Assembly (NCBI GenBank): GCA_963920665.1
Contig: OY987266.1
Coordinates: 25,284,248-25,348,247 of the forward strand
DNA from: Straminergon stramineum
Lineage: Eukaryota; Streptophyta; Bryopsida; Hypnales; Calliergonaceae
Direction: 5' to 3'
DNA: 64,000 bases
This document shows positions 37,801 to 48,671 of this stretch, piece after piece. Position numbers and translations under genes: made by a program. The stretch's first letter is position 1. Every line of letters starts with the position of its first letter. The notes beneath the pieces are model-generated. The model was given only the letters and a program-made list of their open reading frames with translations. It was not told where the DNA came from and ran no database searches.

Positions 37801-38880
37801 TTTGCTCAGGTTTCCTCGGGTAGTACTGTACATTACCAGCGCCATGTGAGTGCTGCCAATCTTCATTATTATGAACGTGGTATGTTTAACAAGCTCAGGC
37901 TGGAACAATCATTCCCGAGTGCTCATCTGTCCAAACAGTTACGGAAGTTAATGAAGTGGCAGAGCCTCTAAACTTAATTGCTGTGGAACCTGCCACTTCA
38001 ATTCTCACAGTAATTCTGCATCCAACGAACCTGAGGATCGGAGCAGTAATGAAGATTTCTTTTTCAAGAACCCGGACATACTGCGTGCCTCGTCAGAGGT
38101 CATGATAAAAAAAGGCCACCCACAAGAGAAGCACAGCAAATTAAAGGGTAGAGATCAAAGTTGGTGAGTTTCATCCGTGGCGTAACTGATCTAGGGTTCT
38201 GGGCTGGTTCCACAAAGCCGGCACCTGGCAGCCAACTCTCTTACATGATTCAGTTTTCTTCTAATCCTTGACGATGCAATAGTTGTTATGGTGACATCAT
38301 CAAGTGATCAAACAAGTCGATCGCTCATGTCTGGAACGAGCAGGAAATATGTGCTCGATCTCCGCGTGATTCATTTAGACGCACATTACATGTTCGCCGA
38401 ATGACGAACTGAAGCAGACTTCCAGGTTTCCTACTACATTGTTAAACCATTGGAACTTACTATGGATGGCATTGCAGTAGTCAATTCTGATCTTGACATT
38501 CGTACTGACAATGCCCATGTAAACGAGTACTTTGAGCAAATTTTTAACTACTGAATTTAATTGACATATGCTCATTCAGATTTCTCATTAGATAGGGAAG
38601 AATTTAGGTTAACCCTGGTTCCAATTCTTGAAACAGCTTCAATGGACTAGCAAAAGTCGCGTAGAAATATTCAAGTGCCAAGACTCTCAATTTCACGTAC
38701 TAAAAACCTCAAAACCAAACAAATTTCTGATATTCTTGAGGTAAGAATTAGTAAGATCACGCTGAACCTCTGGATGTGTGTAAAAGTTGGGATCTGTGCT
38801 TTGAGGGTCCTATTTGACATGCACCAGTGGTTTACACACTCGTGAAGCCGGAAACATTACAGACGAAAAATTCATAGGCT
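34900..38880. other. Intergenic DNA with a GC-richer island of unexplained open frames
   Basis: From about 35.6 to 38.3 kb composition is more balanced than in most flanks. Plus-strand open frames include 36245-36580 (first ATG at 36329; peptide with KSKFPSGIYAKFMTRISDN) and an unlisted frame at about 37973-38176, with no ATG at its start (LNCCGTCHF, then EDRSSNEDFFFKNPDILR). A minus-strand open frame covers 35234-35626. None matches a family I recognise and no exon chain could be built. They may be relics, chance frames or an unannotated divergent gene. Confidence 0.35.
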
Positions 38881-38887
38881 TACGAAT

Positions 38888-41606
38888 CTAGCTTGTGTTC
38901 CGCATGTTGCTGGCAATGGCGTTGGTGGTCCTGAGCAAAAGAACCACAGGGGTTGTCTGCTCCTCGGACGCCATTGGGTCTCTCTGACGGCCCCATAGTA
39001 TGACCTGTCGCATAAAATGACCAAGACCGTGAGTTTTTTGCGTGGAATGCAAATTGGAAAGTCAGAAATTCCGTTTCATTTGTTTCAAATTCAAATTTAA
39101 ATTTGACAGTCAACAAATCCACAACGTTGATTCAAAGTCTGCACGAAGTACTGTATTATAATGTGAGCAGAAAAGAAACTGAAGGGACAATCATTCAAAA
39201 CTCAGAGATACTGAAGAGAGTCACGTCATCGTGTAATTTTCTATATTTGACGCATTTGGTCAATAGATTCTGGAACTACGAAAAGAAAATTAAATATTCT
39301 GGATCGTACCAACTATCCATTGTTTTAGCAATCATCTATAGTGATCATAACAAATAAAAATTCAATGCAACGGGTAGTAGAGACAAATTATATCTGAAGA
39401 CAGCCCGGTATATTATAATACCTGGAGATAAATAATTTAGAGGATCCAAATACTTTCGCCGAGTGTCAAATGAACGTTCCAATGATGGGTTGTCCGATCC
39501 TGGAGCAACTTATTTTGCTGTGAAACCGTCAGAAACTCATCATGCGCGCAGCCCATGCATCTTCAATTAGATGGTGAACAGAGATATGTTTTCCCAATAT
39601 TTGAAGGAACATCTGCAGAAGAGATGGGTACAATTGCATTCATCACTTGAATCTGATAACTGGACTATTGCAATGACAACAGCCATATTCAACGTCAAAT
39701 TTCGTTAAATTGGTGGTATTCTGGCAAATACTTTGGAACGTTTCAGGACAACTATTCTGAAATTTAAGCCATACCTGTCCTAGATTTTAGACCTACATGT
39801 ACATGTAAGTTACAATTTTGGGCGTTGGAATGGCGCAACTTCAGCGAAATTGACGTTATTCTTACTAACAAGGCTTTTCGTACCCTCGTGAACATTTTTC
39901 CGAAGTTCACGCATCACTTACCCAGAGTCACCTGCCAGGAAAGATATATCGATGTTTTCAAGACGCAACATTGTGGCCGGCGTATTTTGACCAAAAACTG
40001 AAAACGTAATGATCACGCAGATGAAGAGAAAAATAATTCAGTTAGTACCTTTAAGACCTACCTACCAAGAGACGCGAGGTGAACTGTTAATGTGAACAGT
40101 CAGATCGATCTTTAATATATTGATAAAGAGAGTATAAATTATGCTATACCGGTTACTACGTCATTTCCTTCAAGAAGAAAGAGACATACAGTACACACCA
40201 CATAAGAGCAAGAGTTAAAAGGCAAAAAGATGAAAACCTGAGCCTTGGTAAGTCCATACTCTTGAGCAACCAGGTCAAACACCAGTTTTTGAGTGATACG
40301 GTTCCTGAATTTGAGACAGATGAAACCGGGGATGAAACCCCAAAATTGAGCAAACCTACGACGTAACAGCGCGTATTCTTGAGCAATCTCCAGTGATGCT
40401 TTGAACAGAGACATCTGCCAATGTGTAAGAACGAAATCACGAAAGGATCAACTTCCCGCCACAAGGACGGCATGAAATGAATTACTACGAAACCTCCTAC
40501 GTGTTCACGCTACAGAGTTTTCACGAAAAATCTGTCTTTCCAGATGTTTAATAATGCAAATTAAGAAATTTTGTTTAATGATCGAAGAAGATCTGAGAGT
40601 GACCTTCCAATTTGAAGACTCCACGACGGTCGTGCAAATAGAACGGTTAGTTTGAAAGAGTTGATTCAATTACCTTCAGCATAAAATAATCATAGAATGA
40701 AGAGCTAGCAAGTACCTGCACACTGGACAGGAAAGTGCGAAAAAAGGGCCACTCTTGGTACGTGGTCTGAAGCTCCTCAATTCTATCCGGTTCATTTCGA
40801 GTAGAATCTGCAATGCCGCTGCTTACGCCATATCAAGCTGGTAGAGTGTGTCTCGACTGTCAGACACAGATCCGGCAGGGCAAAGCCAATGTAAATTCCA
40901 AGAATGTTTGTTAGACGTCAACATGTGATTTGCACGAGACATGTGTCTACAATTAAGTTTTCTTGACGGATCAGTCGGCTTGGATTTCCGTTCATCATGA
41001 TATCAGTTTGACTGGTTTGAATCAATTCAACCAAGGGGTCAGTCACATAATCCTACATTGCTTCCTTCCAATGAAAAACTCTTGATTTATAGTTACTAAC
41101 TAAGGTCTTAAGAGAAGAAATTCTATAGCAAGGAAAATCTATTCAAACTGTGTATTGCGAAGCGATATGGACCACTAGCCACACCTGAGCCATGAAATTG
41201 ATGACATAAATCCAAGAGTAGTATTGCAAAGCTCCGAGGCACCACACTCCAAATCAGGGTTAAGGTTTCATCCTATAACAAATTAGATGTCTTTATTACC
41301 AGGGAACAGAGATGATAGCTAAGATCGGTGAAACTAGAGTATATTACTGGCATAGAAGGAGATTATATTAGCGGAATAGAGTAAACGCTACTCGAAGTAA
41401 ATAGGATCTGCACAAAACACCTTAAAAGGAAGCACATTCTTCAAACAAGCATGCAGGCAATGATCAATAGGCATTTTAAGAGCAACGTACCGGTACTAGA
41501 CATGTGTTGTTATGAGAGAATTACCTGAGCCCAACCAAAGACCCAAAGAAAGGCACGCAATGAACCCTTGTCTCGAATAGCAGCATTACGATGAGCAGGG
41601 CGACTG
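38888..41606 (-). pseudogene. Phosphoenolpyruvate carboxylase C-terminal remnant, disabled
   Basis: PEPC makes oxaloacetate from phosphoenolpyruvate and bicarbonate in the cytosol. Minus-strand exons read: 41606-41525 (SRPAHRNAA, GSLRAFLWVFGWAQ); 40856-40716 (SRHTLPA, stop, YGV, then IEELQTTYQEWPFFRTFLSS); 40414-40238 (MSLFKASLEIAQEYALL, LVFDLVAQEYGLTKAQ); a possible 10-nt exon 39931-39922; 39499-39422 (DNPSLERSFDTRRKYLDPLN); and 39004-38888 (VILWGRQRDP, LLRTTNAIASNMRNTS, TAG). These match the PEPC blocks SRPxKR, LRAIPWVFxWTQ, WPFFRTFL, LDPLN and the C-terminal NT(G/S). Defects are TGA at 40833-40835 in place of the Trp of LPAWYG, and a frame mismatch between the last two exons after LNYL. 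The N-terminal three quarters of the enzyme was not found upstream. The C-terminus ends NTS, not the usual plant QNTG or RNTG, suggesting a divergent or bacterial-like PEPC. Confidence 0.72.
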
Positions 41607-41649
41607 CTAAATGAGAGACGACAAGACACAATTCAGACCTGTCTCGAAT

Positions 41650-43560
41650 TACGTTTTTTAAATGCCTTTAATTGACCGCATCCTTAACAGTCACCGGTGT
41701 TCAAACATGTCAATTAACATGTCAATTAGAACACAGGTACTGTGAGTAGAATCATTGACTAGGTCCAAAACTAAGAAGCTTATGTGCAAGAGCAGTGCTT
41801 TCACAACGCTCAAGCAGGAGATATGCTGTGTATAAGATAGAATCAAATCTTTCCCTAAGTTCAAGCGCTTACTAAAAATGAGGCCTAAACCAACAGGAAT
41901 TGGTTCTATCACAAAAAGTTTCTACATGAATATTTTATTCTCTATGAAACGCATCTGCGTTGAGTAATTAAATGTATGTCGCCAGACAATTTCTTTTGAC
42001 TGCATCTAGCCTTTAGAATGGTTCACATTAGCATCCATCCCTCCATCCCAGTTGCCTTTGAGACAATGCTCCCTGCATCATCCACTCGTGTTGCAAAAAT
42101 TAAGTGTAAATTTTGTGGCTACATCTTCTATTGTAATAAGATTTGTCAGTAAGCAACACTAATGGTCCAAAGACTTGTTTGAACTTCAAAGGACGTTGTG
42201 TCGAGGACGCACAATTAGATTGTGGCTCCTTAATTTAGCAGTGAAAAAACAAGTCCAAATCGCCAGTGCGTACGCACACCTGTCATACATGACGGACCCA
42301 AATTAAATTAGTTGATGGTTTCTCATGAACACTGCTCCAGCGGTGGATTTGATTCTGTGCAAAACCGAAAAACATACATTGCTATCAATGGATTGGACCG
42401 CAATCACTTACAAAATTTTTTGTATGCTTTTGCTTTTGTTTTGTTTGAGGTTTTATTGCAAGGACCTGTGCTCAGCAATGCAAGTCCCTGGGGTCCTGGC
42501 AATTCCAATTTTGAACTGCTCAAGATCATGGTTACGCATCCGATGGTTATTAATCAAAAGTTCAGATCAAGAGCTACAATATATCCATGGGGAATTTCGT
42601 TAAAATGGTGATATTCCGTATGCCATTTTTAGACCACGCGGTCTAAACCGTAAAAGTGCCATCTAGGATTGGTATAGATTTCAGACCAGGTTGTCTAAAC
42701 TATGAAAGTGCCAAAGTCGTAGAATGACTGCCATTTTAATGAAAATTCACCATAAATATCCTTAGTTGACAACTAGTACAAAGCACCACTCAAGTGGGAT
42801 GGAAACTTTGAGTTTAGAAAGTGATGAAGGTAGGACAAATGATTTGTTGCATCTAGATGAATGCAAAGTGGACCATCCCAACTAAAATTATTTACCCACT
42901 CTCATTCCCAATTAGTTCATTTGTTCATAAAAGATTGTATTTTCAATCTCTTTATCTAGATTGGACTAGCCCTTTTCTTTTACTTTATGAGAAAGTGCCA
43001 AGATGGCAATCACTTAAAATTTGGTGAAGCGTTGTATTTCTACATTCATCCATTCTTTGGACTACAAAATACTTTTCAATCATGTTCATGCACTATTTCA
43101 TCTAAATTTGGTGACTTCAACGACATTTTTAATAGAAATGGAAAATTTCTAGTGATAAAAGATTGCTTTTCTTTGGAGAAAAGTAGACATTTATTTTGAA
43201 ATGGTGCAATTTGGCCCAAATGGTGCCCCCTCCAAAAGAGTTGAATTGCACTTGATCTCAACATGAAAATTTGTATGAATTGGATTGGAAAGTGATTATT
43301 ATTCTAAACAAGGCTACAAATATGTACCTTCATCCACATATATTGTAACCTTGAAAACAAGGTATGTACAATTAAATGTGACATGCTAAAAGAGGCATGG
43401 GGTCATCCAAATCATCACTATCACTGTTCAAAATGTGATATCGCAACCTTATAGAAGTGGGGGGCTTCTTGATCTTCACCAGTTTGGGGCCTATAATAAT
43501 GAACTATAGACATAGAGAAATGTCAATAGAAAAAATTATTATAAAAAAATTCAACAAAAA
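41650..43560. other. Intergenic DNA upstream of the PEPC remnant
   Basis: I looked here for the missing upstream PEPC exons. A minus-strand stretch near 41693-41745 (VLIDMLIDM, with a 12-bp direct repeat AATTGACATGTT) and one near 42040 faintly recall PEPC text, but neither splices in frame. A plus-strand open frame at 42312-42611 has no recognisable family. Confidence 0.4.
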
Positions 43561-43567
43561 TATAAAA

Positions 43568-43668
43568 GAGAATTTACTACCTCCCATCAAGAGAATTTAC
43601 CACCAACCATCAAGAGAATTTACTACCTCCCATCAAGAGAATTTACCACCAACCATCAAGAGAATTTT
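43568..43668 (+). repeat. 23-bp minisatellite, four copies plus partial
   Basis: Units alternate between GAGAATTTACTACCTCCCAT followed by CAA, and GAGAATTTACCACCAACCAT followed by CAA, so the array has a 23-bp unit and a 46-bp higher-order period. It sits inside a short open frame (43457-43699) that is probably a by-product of the repeat. Confidence 0.9.
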
Positions 43669-44008
43669 TGAGGGCAAAGTCAAGAAATTACTTCATTGAC
43701 AATAAGTGAGAATGAAGGGTGGAGGGGTCATTTTTATAGAAATCTATGGTCCATGGTTAGATAAAGGATATGGGATAATTCTAAGAAGAGACCTTGATTG
43801 CTTGACATGTGGACATTGTTTTGGACATGTAGAAGTTTTTCTAGACAATCTATTTTAAACACAACTCTATCTTTATATATTCCATATAGTTTGGTGTACT
43901 TCCTACCACTTCTCTTGTATAAAGAGCTTCTCATCTCATCCATGGTGTAGAACCATTCATTTCCCTTCTACAGCAAAACATGCCCCATGATTGCCTTTCC
44001 CAAGTGTT

Positions 44009-44174
44009 TTCACATTTGTTTGACAATATTTTACCACAGTCCCCAGTAACTTTTAAAAGCTTAATTGGAGTGAAATTGAAAGACCTTGACATTTTCACAT
44101 TTGTTTGATAATGTTTTACCACAGTCCCTAGTAACTTTTAAGAGCTTAACTGGAGTGAAATTGAAAGACCTTGC
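44009..44174 (+). repeat. Direct tandem duplication, about 84 bp
   Basis: Two adjacent copies begin TTTTCACATTTGTTTGA and run through TTTTACCACAGTCCC, AGTAACTTTTAA and GGAGTGAAATTGAAAGACCT with only a few substitutions, indicating a recent local duplication. No function is apparent. Confidence 0.9.
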
Positions 44175-45744
44175 TAACGTGACACTAATATGTCTTTTGG
44201 GACGTCTTCAAAAACATACTACATTTTTTGGATGTCTTACACAACATAGTTGTCATCTCTAGCATCACTTTGTTTTTCCATTGACATCCACAAGTTATTT
44301 GCAACATCCACCCAAATTTTGCTACCCATTGCTTCATTGCCTCGGAGTTTTTGATATACTTTTGTTTACAAAAACATGTTGCATTTCTGTTTGACGTCGC
44401 TACAAATGTGGGTTTCTTCTAGTGAGGACTTTGACATTCTATTTCAATTACTTGATATTAACATCTATGCAAGTGATTGCAAGAAACACTTGTCCTATTT
44501 TGGATAACATGTTTAATGCGGAAGTTGTTTTGTGCCATAAATATTACAAATATGATTGAATGATCAAATATGGGATTTAGAAGTAAGATTCTAACAACAA
44601 TAGAAAATGTACTAGAATTATTTCAATTTTTTCAAAATTACTTCAAGAAGAGAGATGGAATTTCAAATATATGTCACACATATGGTTTTGGTGGATTTTA
44701 ATACTATCTAGTACCTTTTTTGAAGAGTTATAGCGTCAAATTTGGTAGGATAGCTCTTTTAATAGAAATACACCTTCTCTTGAGAGGGATTTCCAAAAAC
44801 ATGTTCTAGGTGTGTTTTACATTGGCCTAAGGTGTGCTATATTTAGGTTGAATTTATGTTTTTTTAGTTCTAGCTTTGTTCTTCTTTCTTTGCTCTTAGT
44901 TGGAAACAAGGGCTGCTTTTAAAATAAAAATTTCAAGTGAATTTTCTAATTTTAAAAAGAGAAATGTGGAAGTCTTATTTTCTAGCATGAATTGTAGCTT
45001 GTGACTCAAAGTAGTATTTCAAGGTACACAAAAAGACTAAATAGTACTAGTGTGGGCCCATTGTGCCTCCTATCAATGTGAACTATTTTTTATGGCAAGT
45101 TAAGTATTGCCATCCATCCTTGCCATCTAATGATGAACATCACAAGTTTTCAAAATAGTAGATTTGAAATCCAATTGATTGTGCACATTTCATGTTCCAT
45201 GCCTCCAATATTACAAAAGGTGACTTGTAGTACAAAAAGGACTAAAAGGTAGAAAATGAAAAACACAACAAGTGGTACAAGTGCTTCTTGCAATAGCCCA
45301 TGCATAGTTGTTCACTTCCTACAAAACCTTCATCTTCACATTCTTTGATTAGCAATTCCAACTTCTCTAATGCAATTTCGACACTTTGTAGTTCTTGCAA
45401 CAAGTATTCCACACTCAACTTTCAAAACTTCGAGATAGCCAGAGAAATAGTTGCATCATCAAGAAGATGCACTACTAAAAAATCAACGTCCAAATCAACA
45501 AATTTTGAACAAAAAAAGTGTTGATTTTTTAATTCTTTTTTGTTAATTTGGACATGTTGATTTGGACAAAGCATAACCAAAAAGTATTGATTTGGATGTC
45601 CATATTGACACTTTTTGGTTGTTTGTCAACAAAAAAATGTTCATATTGTTGTAAATGTCAACACAAAAGTGTTGATTTTCAACAAAAAATTGTTGATTTT
45701 TTTGTTGATCTGGTAAAAATAAAAAATAAAAAATAATTGTCAAA

Positions 45745-45930
45745 ACTTCCGGGCAGCAGAAAAAGAAGAGTTTTTAGGATTGCCCATTGCCCGGAAATTT
45801 CGGATAGGGGTTCATTGATGGATGCCACCACTTGAATTTCATCCCTAGACCTCCTAACAAACGAATTCAGACCTCAGCCAATACACCACAAGCACAACTA
45901 CATGGTCGGTGAAGATATTTTAATTTTATT
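45745..45930 (-). mobile_element. Degenerate tRNA-like SINE, reverse orientation
   Basis: On the minus strand a tRNA-like head (CTAGGGATGAAATTCAAGTG, then GTGGCATC) is followed by TTTCCGGGCAA. This parallels, at the same relative positions, the SINE at 48237-48400, which has CTAGGTTCAAACCCAGGTGG and then CCCGAAAATTTCGGG. The B-box-like block is decayed. Target duplications were not resolved. Confidence 0.45.
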
Positions 45931-45950
45931 TATACATTTACAATACACTA

Positions 45951-46335
45951 GTTCTTGTTGAACTTGGCAGATTTTGACGGTCGTTTACACATAGTAAAAT
46001 AACTTTTTGCAAAAAACTTTGAACTAAGAAAAGTTGGTAAATCAAGTTAAATTTCTTCTCCAAAAATCCATTTGACATTTGAAGATCTCAGTAAAAAGTT
46101 ATGGGCAAAATTCAGAGAGGGTGTCTAAAAATGTTAAAAAAATGTCCCTTCCAACCCCTTTTTGAACTTTGTTCATAACTTTTGATAAAAGGCTTAAAAG
46201 TATAAACGATTTTTTAATTATGAATCTTAACTTGATTTCCCAACTTTTCTTAGTTCAAAGAATTTTGAAAAAAATTATTTTTCTATGCTCAAATGGACTC
46301 CAAAGTCTGCTGAGTTTGAGAAACAATAAATTGTG
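45951..46335. mobile_element. Foldback element, diverged copy
   Basis: Inverted arms can be followed from GGCAGATTTTGACGGTCG at the left to CCAAAGTCTGCTGAGTTTGA at the right, with internal matches such as GAACTAAGAAAAGTTGG against CCAACTTTTCTTAGTTC. The arms resemble those of the foldback at 47809-48176, so both belong to one family. Arm divergence indicates an older insertion. Confidence 0.75.
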
Positions 46336-47808
46336 AATGATTAATCCCAAAATTCCCGAAGCCGTTTTCACGCTTGTCGGAATTTGCTATAAATTAAACA
46401 AAAAGCCAATGTTTCATGAATTGCATCAGATTCCTTTTAATTGTGACCATGCAAATTCAAAATAGACATGTTAGAGATCACAACAATATATTTGTAGATT
46501 GCAAGATGTTTATAATATTTGATCATGAAGGTGTTGAAATTGCAAAACCAATGTAAAGTATTTCAATCCTCATTTCAAGTTTTATATCTAAAAATTTGGC
46601 TACTAATATATTATTAAGTTAGCCCCTAAAATCCTTTGACTATATATGCTTTCTCCAACAATGCTCCAAAATTGCCATATCTAAAAGACTAAAACAAATA
46701 ACAAAAACCATTTCTAGACCAAAAACATTTCTAGGCACATCTAATTGTAGCATCTTATAGTATTTGAATTGAGAGGATGTGGAACAAGGCTTTTCTTTTT
46801 GCCTTTATGGTGCTAGATTGCACCAGAAAAAAATAATTTGGCTAAAAAATTGGCAAGGAATTGTGAAGTTTTTCACTATATATAAAACTTTGGATTGACA
46901 AAAAAATTGGATGAAATTGTTAGATTGTGGATTAAAATATAATTATTAACATGTCATTTGTGCTAATGTAATATTTTCTATCCAAAAAATGGATGAATGT
47001 TGAAATTTCACTACTAGCACTACTAGAAAACCGTGACCAAATCAACAGAAAATCAACTGATTTCTATTGTTTAGGGCACTATAGTGACCGATTTCATTGA
47101 TTTTTGAACTTTTTGTAAAAATCAACAAATTGCTACCAACTTTATGTTGATTGAATTAGTGCAAGGACCAAATCAACAAAACTTTTTGGAATCTTTTGGA
47201 ATCTTGTTGGAAATTGTTGGAAATTGTTAAAATCTATTAGAATCTTTGAAATCTTTTGCAATTTGTAGACTCTACTTTGTACATTTATAAGATTTTGGAA
47301 TGTTCTTATATTGTAGCAATAGGCAAGGTTGGCACATTGATGCCAAATAAATAATTAATCCTCAAAACCATGAGTCATGATTTCAAACCATTTTCTACTT
47401 AGTTTTGAATAAGCCCTTCTTGATACAATATTTGTTGAATACAATTTTTGTACAAGATGTGAAATTTTTAATAAACTTGTGTTTCACTACCAAGTTCATG
47501 CCTAGAATTTTTTTATCAATCCAAGTTACAATTAAAAAGTTATTTCTTAAAAGGTGATTTTTTTTAGTTTTGGGCGCTTTTGGGCACCCAAGACAAATAG
47601 ATCCAATTGGTTTGAAATTCTTTATACAAACTCTCAACAAGATTGTGAACATAATCTCTAAAGTTGAAAGGCATCAAAACATACAATTGTGAATTTCAAA
47701 ATACTTAAAACATTTAAAATACCCTCATTTGGGCAACATTTAAAGCACAATGGTTGAAGTTCTATGTACTAGGAAATATTTTTAACTTAATCATTCACAA
47801 TTTTGTTT

Positions 47809-48176
47809 TTTTAGAACTCAGCAGACTTTGCGGCCATTTTGGCATAGTAGAATAACTTATTTCAAAAATCTTTGGACTAAGAAAAGATAGGGAATCAATC
47901 TAAATTTCATCTCCGAAAATCCTTTTGAGATTTTGAGCTTCCATTCAAAAGTTATAGACAAAATTTAGAGTGGGGTAGCAAGGAATATTTTCTTTGATAT
48001 TTTCAAACACCCTCTCTGAATTTTGTCTATAACTTTTGAATGGAAGCTCAAAATCTCAAAAGGATTTTCGGAGATGAAATTTAGCTTGATTCCCTATCTT
48101 TTCTTAGTCCAAAGATTTTTGAAATAAGTTATTCTACTATGCCAAAATGGCCGCCAAAGTCTGCTGAGTTCTAAAA
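47809..48176. mobile_element. Near-perfect foldback element, 368 bp
   Basis: The sequence from TTTTAGAACTCAGCAGACTT to AAGTCTGCTGAGTTCTAAAA is an almost exact inverted repeat, with arms of about 160 bp around a short AT-rich centre. Internal pairs include GGACTAAGAAAAGATAGGGA and TCCCTATCTTTTCTTAGTCC. High arm identity suggests a young insertion or an arm homogenised by gene conversion. No coding capacity was seen. Confidence 0.85.
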
Positions 48177-48236
48177 CACCAAATTGTAAGTGTATATTTA
48201 AGAAACAAATAATACTTTGTACCTTGAATTTTAATA

Positions 48237-48400
48237 GTGGCAAGTTGGTTAGGGTGTTGGGTTTTCAAGTGTGAGGTTCTAGGTTCAAACCCAGGTGGCA
48301 ACATGGGTGTGTGTTTTGGTTGCCTGGAGGCTTCGAGCAGACAAAAAGAAAGTTTTGTTGCCCGAAAATTTCGGGTAGCAAAAAAAAAACTTTATTTTTT
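48237..48400 (+). mobile_element. tRNA-derived SINE
   Basis: A tRNA-like head has an A-box-like block (TGGCAAGTTGGTTAGGGTG) and a clear B-box, GGTTCAAACCC, at 48282-48292, spaced as in a tRNA gene. It is followed by a non-tRNA body with CCCGAAAATTTCGGG and an A/T-rich tail. The acceptor stem does not pair as in a functional tRNA, so this is a SINE with an internal Pol III promoter, not a tRNA gene. The open frame across it (48237-48461) is incidental. Confidence 0.7.
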
Positions 48401-48671
48401 TTCATTTTTCTTTAATTTTTATTTGACCAAATCAAAAAAAAAATCAATAGATTTTTGTTGATTATTGTCCAAAATAAGGAGTCTGAAACAACAGAAAATA
48501 TCAATGCTTCTCTATTGATTTGGACACTGAATTTTCTAGTAGTGTTTGGAGCACCACAAAAAACACATTCTATCAGCACTTGGGCACTTCATAAAAATGA
48601 AAAAAAAGTCTTAATGTGGAAAAAGTCTCAAACATTCCACCATGAGCATTTTCTACTTTCTAGTAGTGTAT

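Larger units (their letters stand above)
47009..48544. mobile_element. CACTA-type transposon (nested), TSD TTT
   Basis: The left end is CACTACTAGCACTACTAG followed by AAAA, in which the 9-bp terminus is duplicated; the right end is TTTTCTAGTAGTG. TTT lies outside both ends (47006-47008 and 48545-48547), matching a 3-bp target duplication for the outer CACTACTAG copy. Subterminal CAAATCAAC motifs are shared with the enclosing element. It contains a foldback and a tRNA-like SINE and no transposase frame. A further right-type terminus, TTTCTAGTAGTG, lies at 48657-48668 without an obvious partner. Confidence 0.75.

Noticed and set aside
40833..40835. In-frame TGA as selenocysteine or programmed readthrough
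   Set aside because: The position is a conserved Trp in PEPC, land plants are not known to use selenocysteine, and a second frame defect lies downstream; a nonsense mutation is simpler.
41693..41745. Minus-strand text possibly corresponding to the PEPC segment before GSRP
   Set aside because: Stops in one frame, donor phase incompatible with the exon at 41606, and internal 12-bp duplication; too weak to include.
42020..42120. Minus-strand GGMDANV-like text resembling the PEPC GGDRDGNP block
   Set aside because: Short, not in a splice-compatible frame with the downstream exons and without neighbouring similarity.
43568..43668. CRISPR-like array
   Set aside because: The 23-bp units are directly adjacent without spacers and this is plant nuclear DNA; it is a minisatellite.
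48237..48300. Functional tRNA gene
   Set aside because: A and B boxes are present but the acceptor and anticodon stems do not pair; better explained as a SINE head.
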